From: Clostridium puniceum
GTDB taxonomy: Bacteria; Bacillota; Clostridia; Clostridiales; Clostridiaceae
DNA: 64,000 bases
Assembly (NCBI RefSeq): GCF_002006345.1
Contig: NZ_LZZM01000132.1
Span: 1 to 64,000, forward strand
Direction of reading: 5' to 3'
Within the stretch, counting starts at the first letter, position 1, and every line of letters begins with the position of its first letter. Below the pieces are notes generated by a model, which had not been told where the DNA came from, ran no database searches, and saw only the letters and a program-made list of their open reading frames with translations. The position numbers and the translations under genes were made by a program. Of this stretch, positions 32,340 to 40,308 are shown one piece after another.

Positions 32340-33539
32340 ATGACAAAGATAGATATAATTTCAGGATTCCTTGGAGCAGGGAAAACTACCTTGATTAAGA
32401 AGTTAATACAAGAAGCTTTTGTAGGCGAAAAACTTATGTTAATTGAAAATGAATTTGGTGAAATAGGAATTGATGGCGGATTTTTAAATAATTCAGGAAT
32501 TGAAATTACTGAAATGAACTCAGGATGTATCTGCTGTTCTTTAGTAGGTGATTTTGGAGTTGCCCTTAAGGAAGCTATAGCTAAATATTCACCACAGCGT
32601 ATAATAATAGAACCATCAGGGGTAGGGAAGTTATCAGATGTTATTAAAGCAGTAGAAAAGGTAAAAGATGAAGTTGATATAGTTCTTAATAGTTTTGCTA
32701 CAGTTGTTGATGGCATAAAGTGCAAAATGTATATGGAGAACTTTGGAGAATTTTTTAATAATCAAATTGAAAATGCTAATACTATTATTTTAAGCCGTTC
32801 TCAAAAGCTTTCAGAAGAAAAGTTAGAACTATGTGTGTCTCAAATAAGAAAACATAATAAAAAAGCAGCTATAGTAACAACGAATTGGGAAGAAATTAAT
32901 GGAAAACAAATTCTTTTAGCAATGGAAAAAGGAAATTCACTTGAAAAAGATTTATTAAATGAAACAAGAGAGCAACATGAAGATGTGCTTCATAATGATG
33001 AAGACTTTGGCTGCAGTAACCATGAACATAATCATAGTAAAGATAGTAGTTGTAGTGTTCCTGGACATAATTATAATAATGAAGAATGTAGTTGTAGTAA
33101 TCATGAACACCATCATGATAAAGAATGTAATTGTAATAATCATCAGCACAATAATAAGAAAAAATGTAGTTGTGATGAACATAATGGTCATAATCACAAT
33201 ACTGAATGTGATTGCGGAAATGAGCATGGTCACCACCATGATAATAATGCAGATGATGTATTTACAAGTTGGGGGATAGAAACTCCTAAAAAATATTCTG
33301 AAGAAGAAATAAATGATATATTAAGAGCTTTAGCAGAATCCTCTGATTATGGAGTTATATTACGTGCAAAGGGTATAATACCCTCAAAAGAAGGCGGCTG
33401 GATTAATTTTGATTTAGTGCCAGGAGAATATGAAGTACGTGCTGGCGGTTCTGATTATACAGGAAAATTATGTGTTATAGGGACAAATCTTAATAAAAGA
33501 AAAATAGAAAAATTATTTAATATAGAGCAAGAAATATAG
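32340..33539 (+). CDS. CobW/COG0523-family GTPase with His/Cys-rich metal insert
   Basis: G3E GTPases of this family act as metal (often zinc) chaperones or allocators. Walker A is GFLGAGKTT (9-17), the family metal motif GCICCS is at 62-67, and IIIEPSGVGKLSD gives the switch region. Residues 213-300 are an insert packed with His and Cys (HEHNH, CSCSNHEHHHDKECNC, HGHHHD), and a CobW C-terminal domain follows (ILRAKGIIPSKEGGWINFDL). 399 aa. The insert should bind several zinc or nickel ions. AAGGGA lies before the ATG. The second CobW-like gene follows by 56 bases in the same direction, so an operon is likely. Confidence 0.9.
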   Translation: MTKIDIISGFLGAGKTTLIKKLIQEAFVGEKLMLIENEFGEIGIDGGFLNNSGIEITEMNSGCICCSLVGDFGVALKEAIAKYSPQRIIIEPSGVGKLSDVIKAVEKVKDEVDIVLNSFATVVDGIKCKMYMENFGEFFNNQIENANTIILSRSQKLSEEKLELCVSQIRKHNKKAAIVTTNWEEINGKQILLAMEKGNSLEKDLLNETREQHEDVLHNDEDFGCSNHEHNHSKDSSCSVPGHNYNNEECSCSNHEHHHDKECNCNNHQHNNKKKCSCDEHNGHNHNTECDCGNEHGHHHDNNADDVFTSWGIETPKKYSEEEINDILRALAESSDYGVILRAKGIIPSKEGGWINFDLVPGEYEVRAGGSDYTGKLCVIGTNLNKRKIEKLFNIEQEI

Positions 33540-33595
33540 AACAAGATAGATATAAGCGCTAACATATACAGTTAGAAAAAGGAAGGAACAAATTT

Positions 33596-34534
33596 ATGAA
33601 AGATGTACCAGTTTTTCTTATTACCGGTTTTTTAGAAAGTGGAAAATCTACTTTTGTTAAAGAAATATTTAATGATCCAGAATTTGTAGAAGGAGAAAAT
33701 ATTACTTTAATTGTATGTGAAAATGGTATAGAAGAATATGAAAATAGCTTTTTAAATAAAAATAACGTGACGTTAGTTAATGTTAAAAGTAAAGAAGACT
33801 TTACTAGTTCATTTTTAATAGAATGTAATAAAGAACATAAACCAAGCAAAATCATAATAGAATATAATGGTATGTGGGAAAATGACATTATAGGTAATAT
33901 AGAATTTCCTGAAGGATGGGAAATAGCTCAAGTCATAACTACTATTGATGCATCTACTTTTGAATCTTATATGAATAATATGAAGTCTTTATTAATAGAT
34001 CAATTTAAAGATTCCGATTTAATTATATTTAATCGCTGCAACGAAAATACAAATAAATTGAAATTTAGAAATATTGTAAAGGCTCTTAATGCAAGAACAA
34101 ATATGATTTTTGAATTAGAAAATGGCGAAATCGATGATAGACCATTAGAGTTACCTTTTGATATAAATGCTCCTGTAATTGAATTTAATGATTATGATTT
34201 TGGTGCATGGTATTTAGATGTAACAGAAATACCAGAAAAATATGAAGGTAAAAGCATAAAAATGAGAGGGATTGTAGGAACAAACCCTAAATATCCTAAA
34301 AATATTTTCGCCTTTGGCAGAAATGCAATGACTTGCTGTGAAGATGATATTTCTTTTTTAGGACTTTTATGTCAAACTAAGAAACCTATGAAGCTTGAAG
34401 ACAAAAAGTGGGTTGAAATTGAGGGTATAATTTCTAGAAAGTTTATAGAGCAGCAACAAAGATATATTCCTTTTATAGCAGTTAATAATTGTAAAATGAT
34501 TGAAAAATTAGAAGAAGATTTAATTTATTTTTAA
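33596..34534 (+). CDS. CobW-like GTPase fused to a DUF1980-like domain
   Basis: The N-terminal 190 residues are a shortened CobW-type P-loop GTPase (GFLESGKST, 11-19; SKIIIEYNGMW) in which the CxCC metal motif is missing (LVNVKSKED stands in its place). Residues about 205-300 match the C-terminal domain of YcgQ/DUF1980 proteins: MRGIVGTNPKYPKNIFAFG, RNAMTCCEDD and FLGLLC, with a Cys pair that may bind metal. YcgQ-type proteins occur with zinc-starvation genes in Bacillus. The fusion and the neighbouring His/Cys-rich CobW gene suggest a two-component metal-handling pair; this is inference. AAGGAAGG lies before the ATG. A terminator follows at 34576. Confidence 0.8.
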   Translation: MKDVPVFLITGFLESGKSTFVKEIFNDPEFVEGENITLIVCENGIEEYENSFLNKNNVTLVNVKSKEDFTSSFLIECNKEHKPSKIIIEYNGMWENDIIGNIEFPEGWEIAQVITTIDASTFESYMNNMKSLLIDQFKDSDLIIFNRCNENTNKLKFRNIVKALNARTNMIFELENGEIDDRPLELPFDINAPVIEFNDYDFGAWYLDVTEIPEKYEGKSIKMRGIVGTNPKYPKNIFAFGRNAMTCCEDDISFLGLLCQTKKPMKLEDKKWVEIEGIISRKFIEQQQRYIPFIAVNNCKMIEKLEEDLIYF

Positions 34535-34575
34535 AGTATTTAATGATCAAAATATTAATAGTTTTTATAAAGAAT

Positions 34576-34620
34576 AATCATGCATAAAGCGTATTTTCTA
34601 TGCTTTATGCATGATTTTTT
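34576..34620 (+). terminator. Intrinsic terminator
   Basis: AATCATGCATAAAGC (34576-34590) pairs perfectly with GCTTTATGCATGATT (34602-34616), followed by TTTT. Confidence 0.85.
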
Positions 34621-34645
34621 ATGTAGAGACTATATAAAATCTGTA

Positions 34646-34709
34646 ATGGTGTAAATTATACTATAACAAAATATGAAATGGTGTAAATTATACTATAACA
34701 AAATATGAA
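34646..34709 (+). repeat. Tandem duplication of 32 bp before the ABC-2 operon
   Basis: Two identical 32-base units (34646-34677 and 34678-34709) each contain GTGTAAATTATACTATAAC. The duplication lies directly upstream of the promoter at 34715, so it duplicates a possible operator or promoter-like box. Confidence 0.85.
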
Positions 34710-34714
34710 ATAAC

Positions 34715-34743
34715 TTTAAAAATTAGAAATAATATGGTATAAT
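34715..34743 (+). promoter_or_regulatory. Promoter of the ABC-2 operon
   Basis: TTTAAA (34715-34720), 17-base spacer, extended TATGGTATAAT ending at 34743. The region from AACTTTAAAA to GCATTTCA is almost repeated at the promoter of the 519-aa gene (37501-37529). Confidence 0.65.
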
Positions 34744-34784
34744 TCATAAGCATTTCACCCAATAAATTAAGGAGGTGTTATTTA

Positions 34785-35759
34785 ATGATAGAAGTTAAAA
34801 ATCTATCGAAAACATTTAAAGTTTACAAAAGAAATCAAGGGCTTAGTGAAGCTGTAAAAGCTTTATTCAATAGAAAGTATGAGATAGTACAAGCTCTAGA
34901 CAATGTATCTTTTAAGATTGAGGAAGGAGAAATGGTTGGATATATCGGACCAAATGGGGCAGGGAAAAGTACTACGATAAAGATTATGAGTGGTATCTTA
35001 AATCCAGATAAAGGCCAATGCATTATTAATGGAAGAACTCCTTGGAAAGATAGAATTAACCATGTACGGGATATAGGTGTAGTCTTTGGACAAAGATCTC
35101 AGCTTTGGTGGGACGTACCTGTAGTAGATTCATTTACTCTTATAAAGGATATTTATAAGGTGCCTGAAAATCAATATAAAAAGAATGTTAAGAATCTTAC
35201 AGAACTTCTTAATATAGGAAACATAATAAAAGTACCAACGCGTCAATTAAGTTTAGGACAAAGAATGAGGTGTGAAATTGCAGCATCCTTGATTCATAAC
35301 CCTAAAATTTTATTTCTAGATGAACCTACTATAGGGTTAGATTCCATATCTAAAATTTCAGTAAGAGAATTTATAAAAGATATTAATAAAGAAAGAAAAA
35401 CAACAGTTATTCTTACCACTCATGATACCCAAGATATAGAGGCACTAACAAAAAGAATAATTTTAATAGGAAAAGGAAGAGTTCTTTTAGATGGACAATT
35501 AGATGATTTAAAAGAAAAATTTAATAAAGAAAGAACAATAACCCTTAATTATTATGGTGATTTAGAACAAATATGTAATGGTTTAAAAATTAGTGAGAAA
35601 TATGATGGCAGAGCAGTTATAGGAGTGGATACAAATATAATTTCAGTTTCAGAAAGTATTGGATACTTATCATCAAAAGTAAATATTATCGATGTTCAGG
35701 TAAGTTCAACTACAGTGGAAGATGTTGTTGTAGGGCTTTATAAGGAGTACAAGATATGA
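34785..35759 (+). CDS. ABC-2 type exporter, ATP-binding subunit (COG4586 group)
   Basis: The ATPase has Walker A GPNGAGKSTT (about 54-63), Q-loop VFGQRSQLWWD, signature LSLGQRMRCEIAASL, Walker B ILFLDEPTIGLD and the H-loop TTHD. 324 aa with a C-terminal extension of about 80 residues. The order of one ATPase followed by two different six-helix permeases fits the COG4586-COG4587-COG3694 exporters, whose substrates are mostly unknown. AAGGAGGTG lies before the ATG. The stop overlaps the first permease start by ATGA. Confidence 0.9.
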   Translation: MIEVKNLSKTFKVYKRNQGLSEAVKALFNRKYEIVQALDNVSFKIEEGEMVGYIGPNGAGKSTTIKIMSGILNPDKGQCIINGRTPWKDRINHVRDIGVVFGQRSQLWWDVPVVDSFTLIKDIYKVPENQYKKNVKNLTELLNIGNIIKVPTRQLSLGQRMRCEIAASLIHNPKILFLDEPTIGLDSISKISVREFIKDINKERKTTVILTTHDTQDIEALTKRIILIGKGRVLLDGQLDDLKEKFNKERTITLNYYGDLEQICNGLKISEKYDGRAVIGVDTNIISVSESIGYLSSKVNIIDVQVSSTTVEDVVVGLYKEYKI

Positions 35760-36559
35760 TGGGTTACTGGAGCTTTTTTAAGATAAGATTTATAAATGGA
35801 CTTCAATACAGAGCGGCGGCTTATGCAGGAATAGTTACTCAGCTGGCTTGGGGATTTATGTATATAATGCTTTATCATAGCTTTTATAAAAGTAATCCGG
35901 AAGCTGCTAATATGAATATTTCAGAACTTTCTAGTTATATATGGCTTCAACAGAGTTTTTTAGCTCTATTTATGACTTGGTTCTTAGATAATGATATATT
36001 TGAAGCAATTTCTAGTGGAAATGTTGCTTATGAAGTATGCAGACCTTTAGATGTCTACAACATGTGGTTTGTAAAAAGTTGTGCAATAAGAGTATCTAAA
36101 GCTATGCTAAGATGTTTTCCTATACTTATAATTGCTTCATTTTTGCCAGAAACATATAAATTTAGTATGCCACCCTCTATATATTCTTTTATATTATTTT
36201 TAATCGCTGTAATACTTGGCACCATAGTAGTTGTTGGATATAGCATGCTAATTTATATCTTTACATTTTTCACTATATCGTCTGTAGGTGTTAGAATGAC
36301 AATGGTAATGATTGCAGATTTTTTTGCAGGAGGACTTGTCCCGCTACCGTTACTTCCTGAATATTTAACAAAATATATTTATCTTTCTCCATTTGCAGCT
36401 ATGCAAAATACTCCATTTAGAATATATACAGGAGGAATCCCAAGTAATGAAGCAGTAAATGCGATAATTCTTCAATTATTTTGGGCAGTAGCATTAATTC
36501 TAATCGGAAAATTAATTATGGGGAAAGCAATGAAGAAAGTAATAGTTCAGGGAGGTTAG
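35756..36559 (+). CDS. ABC-2 type permease, first subunit (COG4587 group)
   Basis: A 267-residue membrane protein with about six helices, starting within the last codon of the ATPase gene (translational coupling). It begins YWSFFKIRFINGLQYRAAAY and contains FLDNDIFEAISSGNVAYEVC, then RPLDVYNMWF, the motif typical of this permease group. Forms the membrane channel with the next gene product. Confidence 0.87.
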   Translation: MMGYWSFFKIRFINGLQYRAAAYAGIVTQLAWGFMYIMLYHSFYKSNPEAANMNISELSSYIWLQQSFLALFMTWFLDNDIFEAISSGNVAYEVCRPLDVYNMWFVKSCAIRVSKAMLRCFPILIIASFLPETYKFSMPPSIYSFILFLIAVILGTIVVVGYSMLIYIFTFFTISSVGVRMTMVMIADFFAGGLVPLPLLPEYLTKYIYLSPFAAMQNTPFRIYTGGIPSNEAVNAIILQLFWAVALILIGKLIMGKAMKKVIVQGG

Positions 36560-36562
36560 ATT

Positions 36563-37345
36563 ATGAGATTATATTTTAAATACTTTTCAATTCATTTAAA
36601 ATCTGCTATGGAGTACAAAACCTCCTTTTTATTAACGACTATAGGACAAGGGATGACAACAGTATTTTCATTTTTGTGTATGTATTTTTTATTTGATAGA
36701 TTTGGAAATATAGAGGGTTATACCTTTAATCAAGTACTTCTATGCTTTAGCACAATATTTATTTCATTTGCCTTAGCAGAATGCTTTGGAAGAGGCTTTG
36801 ATAGATTTTCAGCTATAATATCAAATGGAGAATTTGATAGAATTATGTTAAGACCTAGAAATGAAATTATACAAGTCTTAGGAAGTAAAATTGAATTCTC
36901 AAGAATAGGAAGATTGATTCAAGCAATAGTTATTTTTATATATGGAATAATTACCTGCAATGTAGGATGGACATGGGAAAAAATATTCACATTAACACTT
37001 ATGATAATAGGTGGAGTATGTTTATTCTTTTCGCTATTTATGATATATGCAACCATATGTTTTTATACAATAGAAGGCTTGGAATTTATGAATATTTTTA
37101 CAGATGGGGGACGGGAAATAGCTCAGTATCCACTAAATATTTATAGCGACTGGGTATTGAAATTTTTTACTTTTATAATACCTTTAGCTTTCGTAAACTA
37201 CTATCCTTATCTTTATCTAATTGATAGAGTAAATGAAAATAAGGTTTTATATATGATATCACCTGTATGTGCCATACTCTTTATAGTGTTAGCTTATGTT
37301 TTATGGAAAATTGGAGTAAGGCACTATAAATCTATAGGTTCGTAA
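36563..37345 (+). CDS. ABC-2 type permease, second subunit (COG3694 group)
   Basis: A 260-residue membrane protein with about six helices, 3 bases after the previous stop, with GGGAGG in the end of that gene as its ribosome site. It has RGFDRFSAIISNGEFDRIML, then RPRNEIIQVLG, a match to the ABC2_membrane_6 family (PF06182), and a C-terminal IGVRHYKSIGS. Substrate not determinable from sequence. Confidence 0.87.
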   Translation: MRLYFKYFSIHLKSAMEYKTSFLLTTIGQGMTTVFSFLCMYFLFDRFGNIEGYTFNQVLLCFSTIFISFALAECFGRGFDRFSAIISNGEFDRIMLRPRNEIIQVLGSKIEFSRIGRLIQAIVIFIYGIITCNVGWTWEKIFTLTLMIIGGVCLFFSLFMIYATICFYTIEGLEFMNIFTDGGREIAQYPLNIYSDWVLKFFTFIIPLAFVNYYPYLYLIDRVNENKVLYMISPVCAILFIVLAYVLWKIGVRHYKSIGS

Positions 37346-37364
37346 TAACAATAACAAAAATAAT

Positions 37365-37412
37365 AATAAATTAGCAAAATAGAACTTAATAATTTTGCTA
37401 GTTTATTTTTTA
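37365..37412 (+). terminator. Terminator of the ABC-2 operon
   Basis: AATAAATTAGCAAAAT (37365-37380) pairs with ATTTTGCTAGTTTATT (37392-37407), one mismatch, followed by TTTTTATTTT. Confidence 0.75.
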
Positions 37413-37500
37413 TTTTAAATAGCATAAGGGATGTTATACATATATCAAATTTGAAGTTATTATAATTTTATAAAGAATAATGTCATAATATTTAAAGAAC

Positions 37501-37529
37501 TTTAAAATAGAGTAGTAATATGGTATAAT
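37501..37529 (+). promoter_or_regulatory. Promoter of the 519-aa coiled-coil gene
   Basis: TTTAAA (37501-37506), 17-base spacer, TATGGTATAAT ending at 37529. It nearly copies the promoter at 34715-34743, including flanking AATATGGTATAATT and GCATTTCA. Confidence 0.65.
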
Positions 37530-37564
37530 TTATACGCATTTCATTTATATAGAAGGAGATAACT

Positions 37565-39124
37565 ATGCCTAATATTTTTGATGGACTTAGACAAATTTCA
37601 GATAACGATATAATTGAACAAATTGCATTACTTGAGGCTATGAACATAACTAATATATCAAAGCCTATTTTACAAAAGGCTAAGAAAAAGACTATAAGTA
37701 TAATTAATTTTTTAGGAAGCAAGCTTGGAAAAAATACTATGATTGAAGAACCAGAAGTAAAGGAATTGTGGACGTTAATTGATGAAAAAAAGGAAGAATT
37801 GATAGAGTGCACAAGAGAGGAATTAGAAGAACGATTATTTAATATTCTTAGGGAAAAAACTAAAAGTGGTTCAGAAAATGAATCAGAAGATGCACTATCA
37901 GTGGAAATAATTGAAGAGTCAGCTAAATTATATAAACTTTATAAAAATTCAACACCAGGCCAAAAAGCTAATACTATTTATTTAAAGTATAATGAAAAAC
38001 TTAAAGGGAAAGCTAAGGAATATATAAATGACCAGCCCTTCGTTGATTTACAAGAAACTACTGAAGACATAGAAGAAATTATAAAGAATATGGATGAAGA
38101 TCAAAAGAAAGAATTTTTGCAGTCAGTAGATGTTGAAAAATTCACATTATTAAATGTTTGGAAAAAGGTAGATAGACAACATTTTTCAAGGCTTATATGG
38201 ATGTCAGTAAAAGCTTACGGAGGAGAGTTCACTCCAAAAGAGGAATTACTTCCAAGCTTTATAGATAGTGAAAAGGATGTTGAAATAATAGAAAGAGAAG
38301 AAGATTTAAGGAAATCACAAGAAGAATTATTAAAGTTAAAAAATGAAATGGAATTATGCCAAGATAAAATAAATTCCATAGAAAATAATTTAAAAAAAGA
38401 AAATAAAATATTAAATAATGCAGTTAAAGATAAAAATCAATCAGAAGATGATATATTAGACTTAGAAAAAATAGGTACTAAGTTACAAGTGATGAAGAAA
38501 TCTAAGGAAGAGAAATTAATCGAAATTAAAGAACAAATGGAAAATGTAATATTAGAAGATTTAGAAGTATTAATGGAAGATTTTAAAACAGTTAAATTTG
38601 ATACAATTGACATTAATAATAAGATTTCGGATATTAAGATAGAATATGCATATAAAAAGCAACTAATAGAAGACAATATTAAATTAATAGAAAGTAAAGA
38701 AAAAGCTATAAAAGAAATTGCTATTGGGTTTCAACAACTCAAACTGGATACAGACAAGTTGATAACGGCTTATAATCAAAAGAAGCTTGAAGTACATAAA
38801 AAAGAAGATATCAAAAGAAATGAAATTTATCAAAATTGGAACGAATTTTTTGATAAATTTATCTTTGAATTTAAGAATTTAAGAAATGTTGTGAATTTTT
38901 CTAGAAAAGAATTACTTCAAATTGAAGAGTGTTTATATGAATTACATTTCACCAAAGATTCAATGGCTTTAAGTATGGGGATAATAGAAAGTAAAGATGA
39001 AAAAGAAGAATATCAATATATAGATTTAAGCTTTTCTGATAAATTTGAAGTTGAAATACAATATAAAGTATTAAGTGGCGAAGAAAAAAATGTGAAGATA
39101 GTAGGAATTACTACTGAATTATAA
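37565..39124 (+). CDS. Large coiled-coil protein of unknown function (519 aa)
   Basis: AAGGAGAT precedes the ATG. The N-terminal 200 residues are helical (MPNIFDGLRQISDNDIIEQI). Residues about 250-420 form long coiled coils (EEDLRKSQEELLKLKNEMEL, LEKIGTKLQVMKKSKEEKLI). The last 90 residues include a small beta domain (YQYIDLSFSDKFEVEIQYKV). No signal peptide or membrane helix, so cytoplasmic. I do not recognise the family. Its promoter is a near copy of the ABC-2 exporter promoter just upstream, which hints at shared control. It ends at the hairpin shared with the nitroreductase gene. Confidence 0.75.
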   Translation: MPNIFDGLRQISDNDIIEQIALLEAMNITNISKPILQKAKKKTISIINFLGSKLGKNTMIEEPEVKELWTLIDEKKEELIECTREELEERLFNILREKTKSGSENESEDALSVEIIEESAKLYKLYKNSTPGQKANTIYLKYNEKLKGKAKEYINDQPFVDLQETTEDIEEIIKNMDEDQKKEFLQSVDVEKFTLLNVWKKVDRQHFSRLIWMSVKAYGGEFTPKEELLPSFIDSEKDVEIIEREEDLRKSQEELLKLKNEMELCQDKINSIENNLKKENKILNNAVKDKNQSEDDILDLEKIGTKLQVMKKSKEEKLIEIKEQMENVILEDLEVLMEDFKTVKFDTIDINNKISDIKIEYAYKKQLIEDNIKLIESKEKAIKEIAIGFQQLKLDTDKLITAYNQKKLEVHKKEDIKRNEIYQNWNEFFDKFIFEFKNLRNVVNFSRKELLQIEECLYELHFTKDSMALSMGIIESKDEKEEYQYIDLSFSDKFEVEIQYKVLSGEEKNVKIVGITTEL

Positions 39125-39180
39125 TAAATGGGTACAAATTACTCTACAAGTAGCTGTTTGATGCAAATTTTATTTTTCAT

Positions 39181-39235
39181 AAGGGAACGGTGGATAGTTT
39201 TGTGTAAAAACAAAACTATCCACTGTTCCTTTTAT
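39181..39235. terminator. Bidirectional terminator
   Basis: A long stem (AAGGGAACGGTGGATAGTTT, continuing to 39202, with CAAAACTATCCACTGTTCC from 39211) is placed between the convergent coiled-coil and nitroreductase genes, T-rich on both sides. Confidence 0.75.
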
Positions 39236-39238
39236 AAA

Positions 39239-39979
39239 TTACTTTGTTTTAAAGCCTTGTTTGTCCATAGCAGGTTTTACTTTTGGATAATAAACCGATT
39301 GATAAATTTTTGAAGTAAAAGTACTCCAATTTGTTTCTTGCTCAGATCTTCCTATATCTTTTAGGTACTCACTCATTTGTTTGTCATATGCATCTATAGA
39401 TTCTTCAACAACTTTTGTAGCATAAATTTCTTCATGCCTAAAACTATTAAAAGGAACTCTTGGTTTCTGATGGGATTCATCCACTGGATACCCAAGTACT
39501 AAACCAACCATTGGGAAAGTATATTTAGGTAAGCCTAAAAGTTCTATAACTTCATCAGGATTTTTTCTGATACCCCCAATAGGCACAATTCCAAGACCAA
39601 AAGACTCAGCTGCGATTATTGAAGCACCTAAAGCTATCCCAACATCTACAGATCCAGCTTCTACACCTTCAATATCCTCATGAATTACTTGTTTAAAGCT
39701 AGTTTTTTCACCTGCAAGATAAGTTCTGTAGAAATCCATTACGAAAACTAAAAATACTGGTGCTTTTGCAACGTATTCTTGATTCCCTACAAGCTCTGCT
39801 AATTTTGCTTTCTTTTCCTTATCTCTAATTACTATGACACTTGTTTGTTGACCATTTATTGAATTAGGCATAGCTTGAGCTGCTTTTACTATTTCATCAA
39901 CAATTTCAGTTGGAATGTCCTTGTCTAAGTATTGTCTGATAGATCTATGATTTTTTATTGTTTCTACTACATTATTCAT
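39239..39979 (-). CDS. NADPH-dependent FMN nitroreductase (NfsA type)
   Basis: The 246-aa protein matches the oxygen-insensitive NfsA/FRP flavoreductase family: the FMN-binding start IKNHRSIRQYLDKDIP, AMPNSINGQQTSVIVI, SVDVGIALGASIIAAESFGL, PIGGIRKNPDEVIELLGLP, and the long C-terminal region GYPVDESHQKPRVPFNSF. The GGGTGG site is at 39990. An upstream promoter with an inverted repeat in its spacer lies at 40035-40063. A truncated copy of its C-terminal third lies at 41343-41635. Physiological electron acceptor not known. Confidence 0.92.
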   Translation of the reverse strand: MNNVVETIKNHRSIRQYLDKDIPTEIVDEIVKAAQAMPNSINGQQTSVIVIRDKEKKAKLAELVGNQEYVAKAPVFLVFVMDFYRTYLAGEKTSFKQVIHEDIEGVEAGSVDVGIALGASIIAAESFGLGIVPIGGIRKNPDEVIELLGLPKYTFPMVGLVLGYPVDESHQKPRVPFNSFRHEEIYATKVVEESIDAYDKQMSEYLKDIGRSEQETNWSTFTSKIYQSVYYPKVKPAMDKQGFKTK

Positions 39980-40308
39980 AATTAACCACCCTCATAATTA
40001 AAATTTATTTTTATATTTTTAATTTGTTTTATTTATAATACGTCTATTGAAAAAGAAAGTCAATAGTATTTAATTGAATTTTATAAAATTTAATTTTAGC
40101 TAAGCGAATTCGATTTTAGTTGAATTCATACAAAGAGATAAATTATATATTTGAAGCATACAACAAATAGAAGCATTGTATGTTTACAACCGGAAAAAAC
40201 AGTGTTAAATACTACTAGTCTATGGGGCAATAATACAAAATATGATATACTTACTAAAGTAAATAACAATATACTAATTTTTATAAATACAATAGTTAGG
40301 AGATCAAC
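39980..40308. other. Intergenic between divergent nitroreductase and surface-protein genes
   Basis: Apart from the minus-strand promoter, AT-rich without a recognisable element; a plus-strand promoter for the surface protein is likely near 40200-40280. Confidence 0.4.
40035..40066 (-). promoter_or_regulatory. Nitroreductase promoter with inverted repeat in spacer
   Basis: On minus: TTGACT (40063-40058), 17-base spacer, TATTAT (40040-40035). CTATTGA (40044-40050) and TCAATAG (40060-40066) form a 7-bp inverted repeat straddling the spacer and -35, a candidate repressor site. Confidence 0.6.

Noticed and set aside
32955-33279. Open frames on both strands across the His/Cys-rich insert of the CobW gene
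   Set aside because: Low-complexity codons (CAT, AAT, TGT) give Met/Ile/Thr-rich shadow frames; no ribosome site, and the CobW frame explains the region.
34646-34709. Two 32-bp direct repeats as a CRISPR remnant
   Set aside because: The units abut without a spacer, are not palindromic and no cas gene is near; a simple tandem duplication at a promoter explains them.
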